Program-made: the position numbers and the translations under genes | Notes under the pieces: generated by a model | Told to the model about the DNA's origin: nothing | Database searches by the model: none | What the model saw: only the letters and a program-made list of their open reading frames with translations | In this document: positions 26,706 through 34,249 of the stretch, one piece after another | How the letters are laid out: every line of letters starts with the position of its first letter | How positions within the stretch are numbered: the stretch's first letter is position 1 | From: Aeromonas piscicola | GTDB taxonomy: Bacteria > Pseudomonadota > Gammaproteobacteria > Enterobacterales > Aeromonadaceae | Direction of reading: 5' to 3' | NCBI RefSeq assembly: GCF_000820005.1 | Contig: NZ_CDBL01000018.1 | Coordinates: 53,169 to 117,168 of the forward strand | DNA: 64,000 nucleotides

Positions 26706-26752
26706 GATTGCCATATCTGACAGGTGCCAAACAAGGCTCATGAAGTTATTAT
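26706..26752 (+). promoter_or_regulatory. LuxR-type box and -10 of candidate sRNA 1
   Basis: GATTGCCATATCTGACAGGT (26706-26725) matches the lux-box form (right half ACAGGT, central ATC, TTG-N10-CAG). TATTAT at 26747-26752 is a -10 starting exactly 41 bp after the box start. No -35 is visible, as expected for an activator bound at about -42. Confidence 0.55.
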
Positions 26753-26758
26753 TCTTCC

Positions 26759-26831
26759 GACAGAGCATGTCCTTTCGTTACCCCGTGTTTTTGCCCTCCC
26801 GTTATCGTCCGAAAACAGGAGGGCTATTTTT
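26759..26831 (+). ncRNA. Candidate small RNA 1 (about 73 nt)
   Basis: From the predicted start near 26759 to an intrinsic terminator: GCCCTCC (26793-26799), 18-nt loop, GGAGGGC (26818-26824), then a U-rich tail. No ORF of note. The segment TGTCCTTTCG is complementary to Shine-Dalgarno-like sequences. Shares GTGTTTTTGCC before the terminator with sRNA 2. Confidence 0.55.
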
Positions 26832-26864
26832 ACTTGCCGCGCCCCGCTATTCCATCAACCGTCA

Positions 26865-26911
26865 GACTGTCATATCTATCAGGTTTCAGACGCAACCATG
26901 AGCCTTAGAAT
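26865..26911 (+). promoter_or_regulatory. LuxR-type box and -10 of candidate sRNA 2
   Basis: GACTGTCATATCTATCAGGT (26865-26884) contains CTG-N10-CAG and agrees with the Vibrio fischeri lux box at 12 of 20 positions. TAGAAT at 26906-26911 starts 41 bp after the box start, identical to unit 1. Confidence 0.6.
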
Positions 26912-26917
26912 AGCCGG

Positions 26918-26996
26918 GTGGCTGGAACAACAGCTTATTCCTCCTGTAGTGTGTGTTTGCCGCCCTCTCATCATCTTGATGCGAGGGCATTTTTTG
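26918..26996 (+). ncRNA. Candidate small RNA 2 (about 79 nt)
   Basis: Predicted from about 26918 to the terminator GCCCTC (26962-26967), loop, GAGGGC (26983-26988) and T6. It contains ATTCCTCCTGT, a strong anti-Shine-Dalgarno stretch in a likely single-stranded position. Related in layout and in the GTGTGTTTGCC segment to sRNA 1, suggesting tandem duplication. Confidence 0.6.
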
Positions 26997-27108
26997 AGCG
27001 TTAGAAGAAGATGAGAATGGAGCAATAGGTATGAGTGAAATGAAGAGACAGAAAATATAGGACGAGCCAGAGCAGGCTAAATATTGTACAAAAAACAACT
27101 TGAGAATA

Positions 27109-27645
27109 TCACCCCACCTGACGGTACTGTGTCTGGGCTGATACTCTGGCGATCATTCGGTTGTTCATTACCTTGATCACCCCGAAACGGGGCAGGATTT
27201 TGCTGGCGGTCAAAATCAGATCATCCGTCAGATTCAAACAGACGCTGGCTTGTTCACCCGCCTCGATCACCATGAACTCCCCCTTGCCATGAGGGGTATT
27301 CATGCACACCAGGGCGCCGGTCTCAGGAATAATAAAGGGATGAACTTCAGCAAAGAACCAGCTTTGCGGCATCAGGGGTTTATAAAAGCGACTGACGGCG
27401 ATGGCATTGAGAACCAACTGGACCTGATGGGGAGTGCTCCAGTCGAGTTCGGCAGCCTTGTCCATCAATTGATAATAGAGGGCGGCATCGTCCACACAAA
27501 AAGGCTGGGTGGTAAAGGAACAGGGGACAAGCTGTCGCCCTTTATATTCGGTCGCGAATATCATGTGATCGGATAAATCCAGCATCAGACGATCATCATG
27601 AGCATCATAATGCCACTGCCAATTGTCATTGGGTTGGATACACAT
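27109..27645 (-). CDS. zapC: Cell division protein ZapC
   Basis: 178 residues (E. coli 180). Conserved pieces are the start P-DNWQWHYD, the DDALY-like CVDDAALYYQL, LVLNAIAVSRFYKPLMPQSW, and VIKVMNNRM at the end. ZapC binds FtsZ and bundles its filaments at the division site. Directly downstream of pyrD as in E. coli. Its ribosome site AAGGG lies in one arm of a 10-bp inverted repeat. Confidence 0.93.
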   Translation of the reverse strand: MCIQPNDNWQWHYDAHDDRLMLDLSDHMIFATEYKGRQLVPCSFTTQPFCVDDAALYYQLMDKAAELDWSTPHQVQLVLNAIAVSRFYKPLMPQSWFFAEVHPFIIPETGALVCMNTPHGKGEFMVIEAGEQASVCLNLTDDLILTASKILPRFGVIKVMNNRMIARVSAQTQYRQVG

Positions 27646-27647
27646 GG

Positions 27648-27723
27648 GGGTGCCCTTACTGAAAGTCGTTACTCGACTTTATTCCATGTCGAGAATTTCA
27701 GCAACTTTAAATAAAGGGCACCC
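27648..27723 (-). promoter_or_regulatory. Inverted repeat masking the zapC ribosome site
   Basis: GGGTGCCCTT (27648-27657) and AAGGGCACCC (27714-27723) are perfect 10-bp complements in the pyrD-zapC gap, enclosing an inner hairpin CTCGAC/GTCGAG (27672-27693). On the minus-strand mRNA the arm nearest zapC carries its Shine-Dalgarno AAGGG, so folding would hide it. No T-run follows. Confidence 0.55.
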
Positions 27724-27732
27724 ATTTATTTC

Positions 27733-28743
27733 TTAAATATGGGTCACAATCTCTTTGACCAGACTCGGGCCTTTATAAATAAAGCCGCTGTAAATCTGGA
27801 CCAGACTGGCACCCGCTGCCAGCTTCTCCCGCGCCGCCATGGCGCTGTCTATGCCCCCGACCCCTATGATGGGCAGGGCGCCGTCCAGTGCCTTGGCCAG
27901 CTGGCGGATCACCTCTGTACTCTTGTGCTGCAAGGGACGCCCGCTGAGGCCACCCGCTTCACCGGCATGGGGCATGTCATAGATCATGTCGCGCTCCAGG
28001 GTGGTATTGGTGGCAATAACGCCATCAATCCCGTTTTTGATCAAGGACGCGGCCACCTGATTAATTTCATCCAGACTCAAGTCCGGTGCAATTTTAACGG
28101 CGAGCGGCACGTACTTCTTATATTGGGCAGCCAGCTCCTGCTGACGAACCTTGAGCGCAGCCAGCAACTCATCGAGTGCGTCACCGTATTGCAACTGACG
28201 CAAACCCGGGGTGTTGGGGGAAGAAATATTGACGGCAATATAACCAGCATGATCATAAACCTTGTCCATGCAGATCAGATAATCGTCCTTGCCCTGCTCT
28301 ATCGGGGTGTCCTTGTTCTTGCCGATATTGATGCCGATGACACCCTGGTATTTGGCTTTCTTGACCTGGGCAACCAGATGGTCGACGCCCTTGTTGTTGA
28401 ACCCCATCCGGTTGATGATCCCCTCTGCCGGAATAACCCGGAACAGACGAGGCTTGTCATTGCCGCTCTGGGGCTTGGGAGTCACTGTACCTACTTCAAT
28501 AAAGCCAAACCCCATGGCACCAAATGCATCGATGCACTCCCCGTCCTTATCCAGACCCGCAGCCAGTCCGACCGGATTGGCAAAATAAAGCCCCATGACA
28601 GTGACGGGGCGTTTGGGCAGTGAATGGCGGAAGAAACAATCAAGTGGCGTACCGAGAAGGCGGGGCAAATATTTGATGGAGAGATCGTGTGCCTGTTCAG
28701 GATTGAGCTTGAACAAGAAATGCCTGGCGAGGGGGTACAACAT
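27733..28743 (-). CDS. pyrD: Dihydroorotate dehydrogenase (quinone), class 2
   Basis: 336 residues, same as E. coli. Membrane-associated FMN enzyme passing electrons from dihydroorotate to quinone in pyrimidine synthesis. Seen: N-terminal membrane-binding helices ([11 protein letters not shown]), FMN-binding [14 protein letters not shown], the catalytic serine region [12 protein letters not shown], and GVGGIDS near the end. ATG follows AAGGAG, which itself directly follows the T-run of a hairpin (next entry). Confidence 0.96.
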   Translation of the reverse strand: MLYPLARHFLFKLNPEQAHDLSIKYLPRLLGTPLDCFFRHSLPKRPVTVMGLYFANPVGLAAGLDKDGECIDAFGAMGFGFIEVGTVTPKPQSGNDKPRLFRVIPAEGIINRMGFNNKGVDHLVAQVKKAKYQGVIGINIGKNKDTPIEQGKDDYLICMDKVYDHAGYIAVNISSPNTPGLRQLQYGDALDELLAALKVRQQELAAQYKKYVPLAVKIAPDLSLDEINQVAASLIKNGIDGVIATNTTLERDMIYDMPHAGEAGGLSGRPLQHKSTEVIRQLAKALDGALPIIGVGGIDSAMAAREKLAAGASLVQIYSGFIYKGPSLVKEIVTHI

Positions 28744-28754
28744 TTTTGCTCCTT

Positions 28755-28781
28755 AAAAAAGCCCCGGCAACTGGCCGGGGC
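28755..28781 (-). terminator. GC-rich terminator/leader hairpin abutting the pyrD ribosome site
   Basis: GCCCCGGC, loop, GCCGGGGC (28761-28781) followed on the minus strand by T6 and at once AAGGAGC and the pyrD ATG. It terminates gdhB, whose stop is 9 bp upstream, or acts as an attenuator for pyrD. Confidence 0.8.
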
Positions 28782-28789
28782 TTTAGGGG

Positions 28790-31700
28790 TTATGCCGAGG
28801 TTCGGCAATTCAACTGGAGCAGGTTCAACTCTCGCAAGGCCACCGAGAACTTGGCGAACTCGTGGGTGCTCGTGGTCTTGAAGTCGGCCAACATATGGGT
28901 CCAACGGGACAAGAGTTGCTCATGCTCCGAAATCCAGTCGGCCAGTATGGTAGCGCATTCTCCCTGATCTTTGCACCCTTCCAGTACCACGGATGTGAGA
29001 CTGCGCTGCTGCCAGTCCAGATCTTCTCGGAACGATGCCCGTGCCATTGCCTGCCAGTGGTTGCCCACCGGCTGATGGTTGATCTGCTCGAGGAACCAGT
29101 GCAGATCCAGCTTGGCGCCGAGGCGATAGTAGACATTGGCGGCGCGCAGTATGTCGGTCTTGTGCTCCGCGGCAATCTGCGCCAGATCCAGGCTGGAGAA
29201 GAGGCTGCTCATGTGGGCCACCTGACGGGCGATGGCATCCGGCACCTGCTTGGCCACCAGCGCGGCCACTGCCTGCTGGTGCTCGGCTACCTCGCTCTCG
29301 TCCATCACCTCGTAGAGGTGGGTCGCCAGGGTCTCGAACGCCGGGCGGAAGAAGGCGATGTTCTCAGCGATGCTCCAGCTGCGATTGCGGGCACGCAGGA
29401 ACCAGCGGGTGGCACGGCGCACGATGCGACGGCTGTAGAACATCAGCTCGAGCTGGGTCTCTGCACCCACCAGGTTGTCGCACCCTTCGATATCGCGCCA
29501 CAGGGCACCCAGACCAAACACCTCGCGGGCCATGGCGAAGCAGCAGGCCACTTCGGCGACCGAGGCGCCGGTCTCGTCCTTCATCCGGCTGGCGAAGTTG
29601 AGCCCCATGTCGTTGACCAGCATGTTGGCTACCCGGGTCGCGATGATCTCGCCACGCAGCGGATGCTGGGCAAGCTGGGCACCGAACTGCTGCTGAAGCT
29701 TGGCCGGGAAGCTGGTGACCAGCATGTTGGCCAGGAAGGGCTCCTCGGTGATCTCCGGGCAGTTGAGCTGTTCCTTGAGCACCATCTTGCCGTAAGCCAC
29801 CAGCACCGCCAATTCGGGTCGGGTCAAGCCCTGCCCCGCCGCCATCCGCTCGGACAGCTCTTCATCGGAGGGCAGGAACTCCAGCCCCCGATCAAGCTTG
29901 CCTTCGCGCTCCAGCCCCTGGATAAAGCGTTGCTGCTCTTTCAGTTGCTCGGTGCCACGGAAACTGGTGACCGAGATGGACTGGGATTGGCGGTAGGCGT
30001 TGGTGATGACGATCTGTGCCACGTCGTCTGTCATCTCGTACAGCATCTGGTTGCGCTGCTTGAGGGTCATATCACCGGCAGCCACCAGCTGGTTGAGCAG
30101 GATCTTGATGTTCACCTCGTTGTCGGAGCAATCCACCCCGCCCACGTTGTCGGTGAAGTCGGTGTTGATGCGCCCCCCTTGGCTGGCGTATTCCACCCGG
30201 CCGAGCTGGGTAAAGCCGAGGTTGCCACCCTCACCGACTATGTGGGCACGCAGGTCACGACCATTGACCCGCAGCACGTCGTTGCTGCGATCCCCCACTT
30301 CGGCGTCGCTCTCGCGGGAGCTCTTCACATAGGTGCCGATGCCGCCGTTCCAGAGCAGGTCGACGTTCAGGCAGAGCAGCGCCTTGATCAGCTCGTTCGG
30401 CGCCATGCTGGCCTTGTCGGTACCGAGCAGGGTCTGGACTTGCGGGCTCAGCTTGATGGACTTGGCCGAGCGCAGGAAGATGCCGCCCCCTGCCGAGATG
30501 AGATCACGGTTGTAGTCATCCCAGCTGGAACCCGGCAACTCGAACAGCCGCTTGCGCTCGACGAAACTCTTGGCCGCATGGGGCGTCGGGTCAATGAAGA
30601 TGTGCATGTGGTTGAAGGCGCCCACCAGCTGGGTGTGCTCGGAGAGCAGCATGCCGTTGCCGAACACGTCGCCCGCCATGTCACCTATGCCCACGCAGGT
30701 GAAATCTGTGGTCTGGCAGTTGATGCCGATCTCGCGAAAATGCCGTTTGACCGACTCCCAAGCGCCGCGCGCCGTGATGCCCATCTTCTTGTGGTCATAA
30801 CCGACCGAGCCACCGGAGGCGAACGCATCGCCGAGCCAATGGCCATATTCCTGGCTTATCTCGTTGGCGATGTCGGAGAAGGTCGCGGTGCCCTTGTCGG
30901 CCGCCACCACCAGGTAGTAGTCATCCTCGTCGTGGCGTACCACGGACTTGGGTGGGATCACCTCGCCCTGAATGATGTTGTCGGTCACATCGAGCAGACC
31001 GCGGATGAACAGGCGATAGCAGGCCTTGCCCTCCTCCTGAATGACGGCGCGGGCCGCCCCCACCGGCATCTGTTTGCAATAGAAGCCGCCCTTGGCACCG
31101 ACCGGCACTATCACTGTGTTCTTCACCTGCTGCGCCTTGACCAGACCCAGCACCTCGGTGCGGAAATCTTCCTTGCGATCGGACCAGCGCAGACCACCAC
31201 GGGCCACCTTGCCCCAGCGCAGATGCACCCCTTCCACCCGCGGCGAGTAGACGAAGATCTCGAATTTCGGCAGCGGCAGCGGCATGTCGGTGATGTTGGA
31301 GGGCGCCAGCTTGAAGGAGACGTAAGGCTTGACCTGACCGTCCTTGTCCAGCTGGTAGTAGTTGGTGCGCAGGGTGGCGTCAATCATCTCCACATAGCGG
31401 CGGATGATGCGATCGTCATCCAGGTTCGCTACCTGATCCAGCTTGGCGGCAAGTTGCTCGTGCAGCTTGTCCTGTACCTTGGCATCCTGTTTGCCCGCCG
31501 GGTCGAGGCGCTGCTCGAACAGGGTGAACAGCAGCTGGGCGATGTCGGGATAACGGGTGAGCGTCTCCTCGATGTAAGACTGGCTGAAGGAGACGCCGGT
31601 CTGGCGCATGTATTTGGCGTAGGCACGCAGCACCGAGACCTGACGGCCGGTGAGGCTGGCGCCCAGTACCAGACGGTTGAAGCCGTCATCCTCCAACTCC

Positions 31701-33631
31701 CGGTTCCAGACGGCCGCAAATGCCTGCTGGAAGCGCTGCTGGCTCTGTTCCAGATCAAACGGCTGATCGCCACGCAGCAGCATGGAGAAGTCGAGGATCC
31801 AGAACACATCCCCCGAGGGGGTACGGACCTGATACGGGGTCTCGCCTATCACCCGCAGCCCCATGTTTTCCAGCATGGGCAGCACATCGGAGAGGTGAAT
31901 GGGTTCGGCACGGTGGAACAGCTTGAGGCGGACCCGGCGATCATTCTCCTCCTCCTGCGCGCGGTAGAACAGCATGCCAAGGGGATGGGTTTCGCTCAGA
32001 TTGTCCAGCTCCATGATGTCGGCCACGGCGGAGCCCGGCAGTACATCTTCCTTGTAGGCACGGGGGAAGGCGGTACTGAAACGACGGCGCAGGGCATTGC
32101 CACGGGCCTCGCCATAGTGCGTCAGCAGCACAGAGTCGAGCCGGTCGTCCCAGCTGCGGGCCGCTTCAATCAGGTTGTTCTGTACTTCGTTCACGTCCAC
32201 ATCCACGTTGTTATTGTTGACCCTTACTATGTAGTGGGTCCGCGCCAGCACGCCTTCGGAGAAGTAGACGTTGAACTCCACCTCTTCGCTGCTGCCGAAA
32301 TATTTCTGCAGGATCTGCTGGGTCTTGACCCGCAGCGCCGTGTTGTAACGCTCCTTGGTGACATAGACCATACAGGAGAAGAAACGACCGTAGACGTCGC
32401 GGCGCACGAACAAGCGCAACATGTCCCGCTCCTGCATCTCCAGCACGCCGAGCCCCGTGGCCAACAACTCCTCTTCACGAGCCTGGATCAGCTCGTCGCG
32501 GGGGTAGGTTTCCAGCACGTTGAGCAGGGCCTTGTAGGCGTGAGAGCCCTTTTCATGACCGGACGAGGCCATGATACGTTCCAGCCGGTGGCTGATGAGC
32601 GGGATCTGGGTCGCACTGGTGTTGTAGATGGAAGAGGCGTAGAGACCGATGAAGCGATCCTCCCCCACTACCTTGCCATGCTCGTCAAAGCGCTTGATGC
32701 CGATGTAATCCACATAGGCCGGGCGGTGAACCCGGGACTTGCTGTTGGACTTGGTGAGGATCAGCAAGTCAGAGCTCAGGGCCGCATGACGGGCACTGGC
32801 CGGCATGTTGCCAAGGCGCTGCCCCTCATCCTTGATAGAGTTCTTCATCAGCCCCAGGCTGGAGTCCGGCAGTGGCAGGATTTCGTGATCCCCCTCCACC
32901 GCCTTGACGTCATAACGGCGATAGCCCATCAGGGTGAAGTTGTGGGTGGCTACCCACTTGAGGAAGGCGACACAGGAGGCAACCTCCTCCTTGCTGACCG
33001 GGTTCTTGCGCTTGGGCAGCTCGTCGATGATCTCGTTCAGACGACCCAGCATGGGCTGCCAGTCACCCACAGCCAGGGCCACTTCACCGGCGACCGAGTT
33101 GAGCTCGGCGGCCAGCGCCTCCATCTGATCGTCACCGGTCAGGTGATCGATCTCGATGAGGAAGGCAGTTTCGACCGAGGTCTGCCCGGCCGTGTTGTCG
33201 AGATCCAGAATCGCGCTGATCTTGCCTTCGTTGCCGCGAATGAGGTGCAGCGGCTGGTGCAGCATCATGTGGGCCGTGATGTTGAGACGCTTGAGCGTCA
33301 TGCGGATGGAGTCCACCAAGAAGGGAGAATCCTGCAGTATGATCTCGACTATGGTATGGGGAGACTGCCAACCGTGGCGGGTCAGCTCGGGGTTGTATAC
33401 CCGGATGTAGGGCTCCGTGCTGGTACGCTGGTTGAGTGCATTCCACAGGCTGAGCGCGGCGCCGTAGAGATCGCTGTCATTGCGATCATGCAGATCTGTG
33501 CTGGCCATGTTGCCGTAAAACTTGGCAACGAAGCACTCGACCAGGGAGGCACTCTTCTTGGGCAACTTCTGATGGATCAGGCTGAGAACGTTTTCGAGCA
33601 GAACTGAGGTAGGGGCGTCTTTCAATGCCAT
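28790..33631 (-). CDS. gdhB: NAD-specific glutamate dehydrogenase, large (GDH-180) type
   Basis: 1613 residues, the size of the 180-kDa class known from Streptomyces, Pseudomonas and Shewanella. Oxidatively deaminates glutamate to 2-oxoglutarate with NAD; mainly catabolic. The long N-terminal regulatory part includes ACT-like stretches; the catalytic domain lies at about residues 800-1200 with VARGGLRWSDRKEDFRTEV, PVGAKGGF (catalytic lysine region), TCVGIGDMAGDVFGNGM and DLLWNGGIGTYVK. ATG after AAGGA. Monocistronic: terminators or gaps flank it. Confidence 0.95.
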   Translation of the reverse strand: MALKDAPTSVLLENVLSLIHQKLPKKSASLVECFVAKFYGNMASTDLHDRNDSDLYGAALSLWNALNQRTSTEPYIRVYNPELTRHGWQSPHTIVEIILQDSPFLVDSIRMTLKRLNITAHMMLHQPLHLIRGNEGKISAILDLDNTAGQTSVETAFLIEIDHLTGDDQMEALAAELNSVAGEVALAVGDWQPMLGRLNEIIDELPKRKNPVSKEEVASCVAFLKWVATHNFTLMGYRRYDVKAVEGDHEILPLPDSSLGLMKNSIKDEGQRLGNMPASARHAALSSDLLILTKSNSKSRVHRPAYVDYIGIKRFDEHGKVVGEDRFIGLYASSIYNTSATQIPLISHRLERIMASSGHEKGSHAYKALLNVLETYPRDELIQAREEELLATGLGVLEMQERDMLRLFVRRDVYGRFFSCMVYVTKERYNTALRVKTQQILQKYFGSSEEVEFNVYFSEGVLARTHYIVRVNNNNVDVDVNEVQNNLIEAARSWDDRLDSVLLTHYGEARGNALRRRFSTAFPRAYKEDVLPGSAVADIMELDNLSETHPLGMLFYRAQEEENDRRVRLKLFHRAEPIHLSDVLPMLENMGLRVIGETPYQVRTPSGDVFWILDFSMLLRGDQPFDLEQSQQRFQQAFAAVWNRELEDDGFNRLVLGASLTGRQVSVLRAYAKYMRQTGVSFSQSYIEETLTRYPDIAQLLFTLFEQRLDPAGKQDAKVQDKLHEQLAAKLDQVANLDDDRIIRRYVEMIDATLRTNYYQLDKDGQVKPYVSFKLAPSNITDMPLPLPKFEIFVYSPRVEGVHLRWGKVARGGLRWSDRKEDFRTEVLGLVKAQQVKNTVIVPVGAKGGFYCKQMPVGAARAVIQEEGKACYRLFIRGLLDVTDNIIQGEVIPPKSVVRHDEDDYYLVVAADKGTATFSDIANEISQEYGHWLGDAFASGGSVGYDHKKMGITARGAWESVKRHFREIGINCQTTDFTCVGIGDMAGDVFGNGMLLSEHTQLVGAFNHMHIFIDPTPHAAKSFVERKRLFELPGSSWDDYNRDLISAGGGIFLRSAKSIKLSPQVQTLLGTDKASMAPNELIKALLCLNVDLLWNGGIGTYVKSSRESDAEVGDRSNDVLRVNGRDLRAHIVGEGGNLGFTQLGRVEYASQGGRINTDFTDNVGGVDCSDNEVNIKILLNQLVAAGDMTLKQRNQMLYEMTDDVAQIVITNAYRQSQSISVTSFRGTEQLKEQQRFIQGLEREGKLDRGLEFLPSDEELSERMAAGQGLTRPELAVLVAYGKMVLKEQLNCPEITEEPFLANMLVTSFPAKLQQQFGAQLAQHPLRGEIIATRVANMLVNDMGLNFASRMKDETGASVAEVACCFAMAREVFGLGALWRDIEGCDNLVGAETQLELMFYSRRIVRRATRWFLRARNRSWSIAENIAFFRPAFETLATHLYEVMDESEVAEHQQAVAALVAKQVPDAIARQVAHMSSLFSSLDLAQIAAEHKTDILRAANVYYRLGAKLDLHWFLEQINHQPVGNHWQAMARASFREDLDWQQRSLTSVVLEGCKDQGECATILADWISEHEQLLSRWTHMLADFKTTSTHEFAKFSVALRELNLLQLNCRTSA

Positions 33632-33802
33632 TGCTATATTCCTTATCGGACGACATTAACCACCGACGGAAAGACATCCACCCTGGATGCCCACCGGTAC
33701 AGAGTTGCTGCGAAGTGTAATGTCTTGGATCAAGGAAGGCGAGCAAAGGTGCTAACGAGATGTTAAAAACAAGGGGCAGATCACGGCTTGAGCTGTGAAA
33801 AA

Positions 33803-33821
33803 TTTTGCCAATTTGGCAAAA
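33803..33821. promoter_or_regulatory. Palindrome upstream of gdhB
   Basis: TTTTGCCA, ATT, TGGCAAAA is a perfect 8-bp inverted repeat in the 278-bp gap between DUF2835 and gdhB, 172 bp upstream of the gdhB start. On the minus strand T5 follows two bases later, so it may be a weak terminator for DUF2835 or an operator for gdhB. Confidence 0.4.
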
Positions 33822-33909
33822 AACAGAAAATCCCACTGGATGAATGCGGATTTACCGGATAGAAAGTGACTGAAAGCAGATAATTACTCGGGATCCTGTA
33901 CAGATTTTG

Positions 33910-34131
33910 TTAATTTATGCGTTCCAGGCTGATAAAACGATAATCGTCCTGGGTTTTCAGTCGAAAATAGCCATATACCCCACTGATAGCGACAAATGGC
34001 CGGATTTTTTCCAAGGCCAGCTCTATGGTCAAGCCCTGCTCGGTACGCACCACCAGTCGTCTGGCATGGCCCTGATACATCAGCATGATCTCGTCGCTAT
34101 TAAGCGACAGCCGGAAAGTAAACTGCTTCAC
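33910..34131 (-). CDS. DUF2835 family protein
   Basis: 73 residues with a GTG start after CAGGAGT (5-nt spacing). The pattern FTFRLSLN, YYQG-like MYQGHARRLVV, IRPFV, GVYGYFRL and the ending FISLERI matches the small DUF2835 family of marine and aquatic gammaproteobacteria. Function unknown; predicted beta-rich and soluble. It stands alone between pepN and gdhB. An upstream ATG frame exists but lacks similarity. Confidence 0.8.
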   Translation of the reverse strand: MKQFTFRLSLNSDEIMLMYQGHARRLVVRTEQGLTIELALEKIRPFVAISGVYGYFRLKTQDDYRFISLERIN

Positions 34132-34205
34132 TGTGACTCCTGATAAAAGGCACCTTGTGGACGTTCCCACAAAGGTAACGCCGGTGCCTTGACCTCGTGC
34201 TCGAT

Positions 34206-34239
34206 AAAACAGGGCAGGAGAGCCGGCTCCCCTGCCCTG
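34206..34239 (-). terminator. Intrinsic terminator of pepN
   Basis: CAGGGCAGGAGAGCC and GGCTCCCCTGCCCTG form a 15-bp near-perfect stem; on the minus strand TTTTA follows. Confidence 0.85.
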
Positions 34240-34249
34240 TACCACGCTA

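Larger units (their letters stand above)
26390..27108. other. 719-bp gap holding two tandem candidate sRNA genes
   Basis: No protein of known family is encoded. 26390-26700 contains only small dyads (for example AGGCAT/ATGCCT near 26560) and presumably the rlmL promoter. 26706-26996 contains two units, each a LuxR-type box, a -10 hexamer and a terminator, described below. 26997-27108 shows nothing clear. Confidence 0.7.

Noticed and set aside
28862..33607. A 1581-codon open frame antisense to gdhB
   Set aside because: Open antisense frames are common in GC-rich genes with strong third-base bias. Its translation has no recognisable domain, and gdhB fits a known family over its full length.
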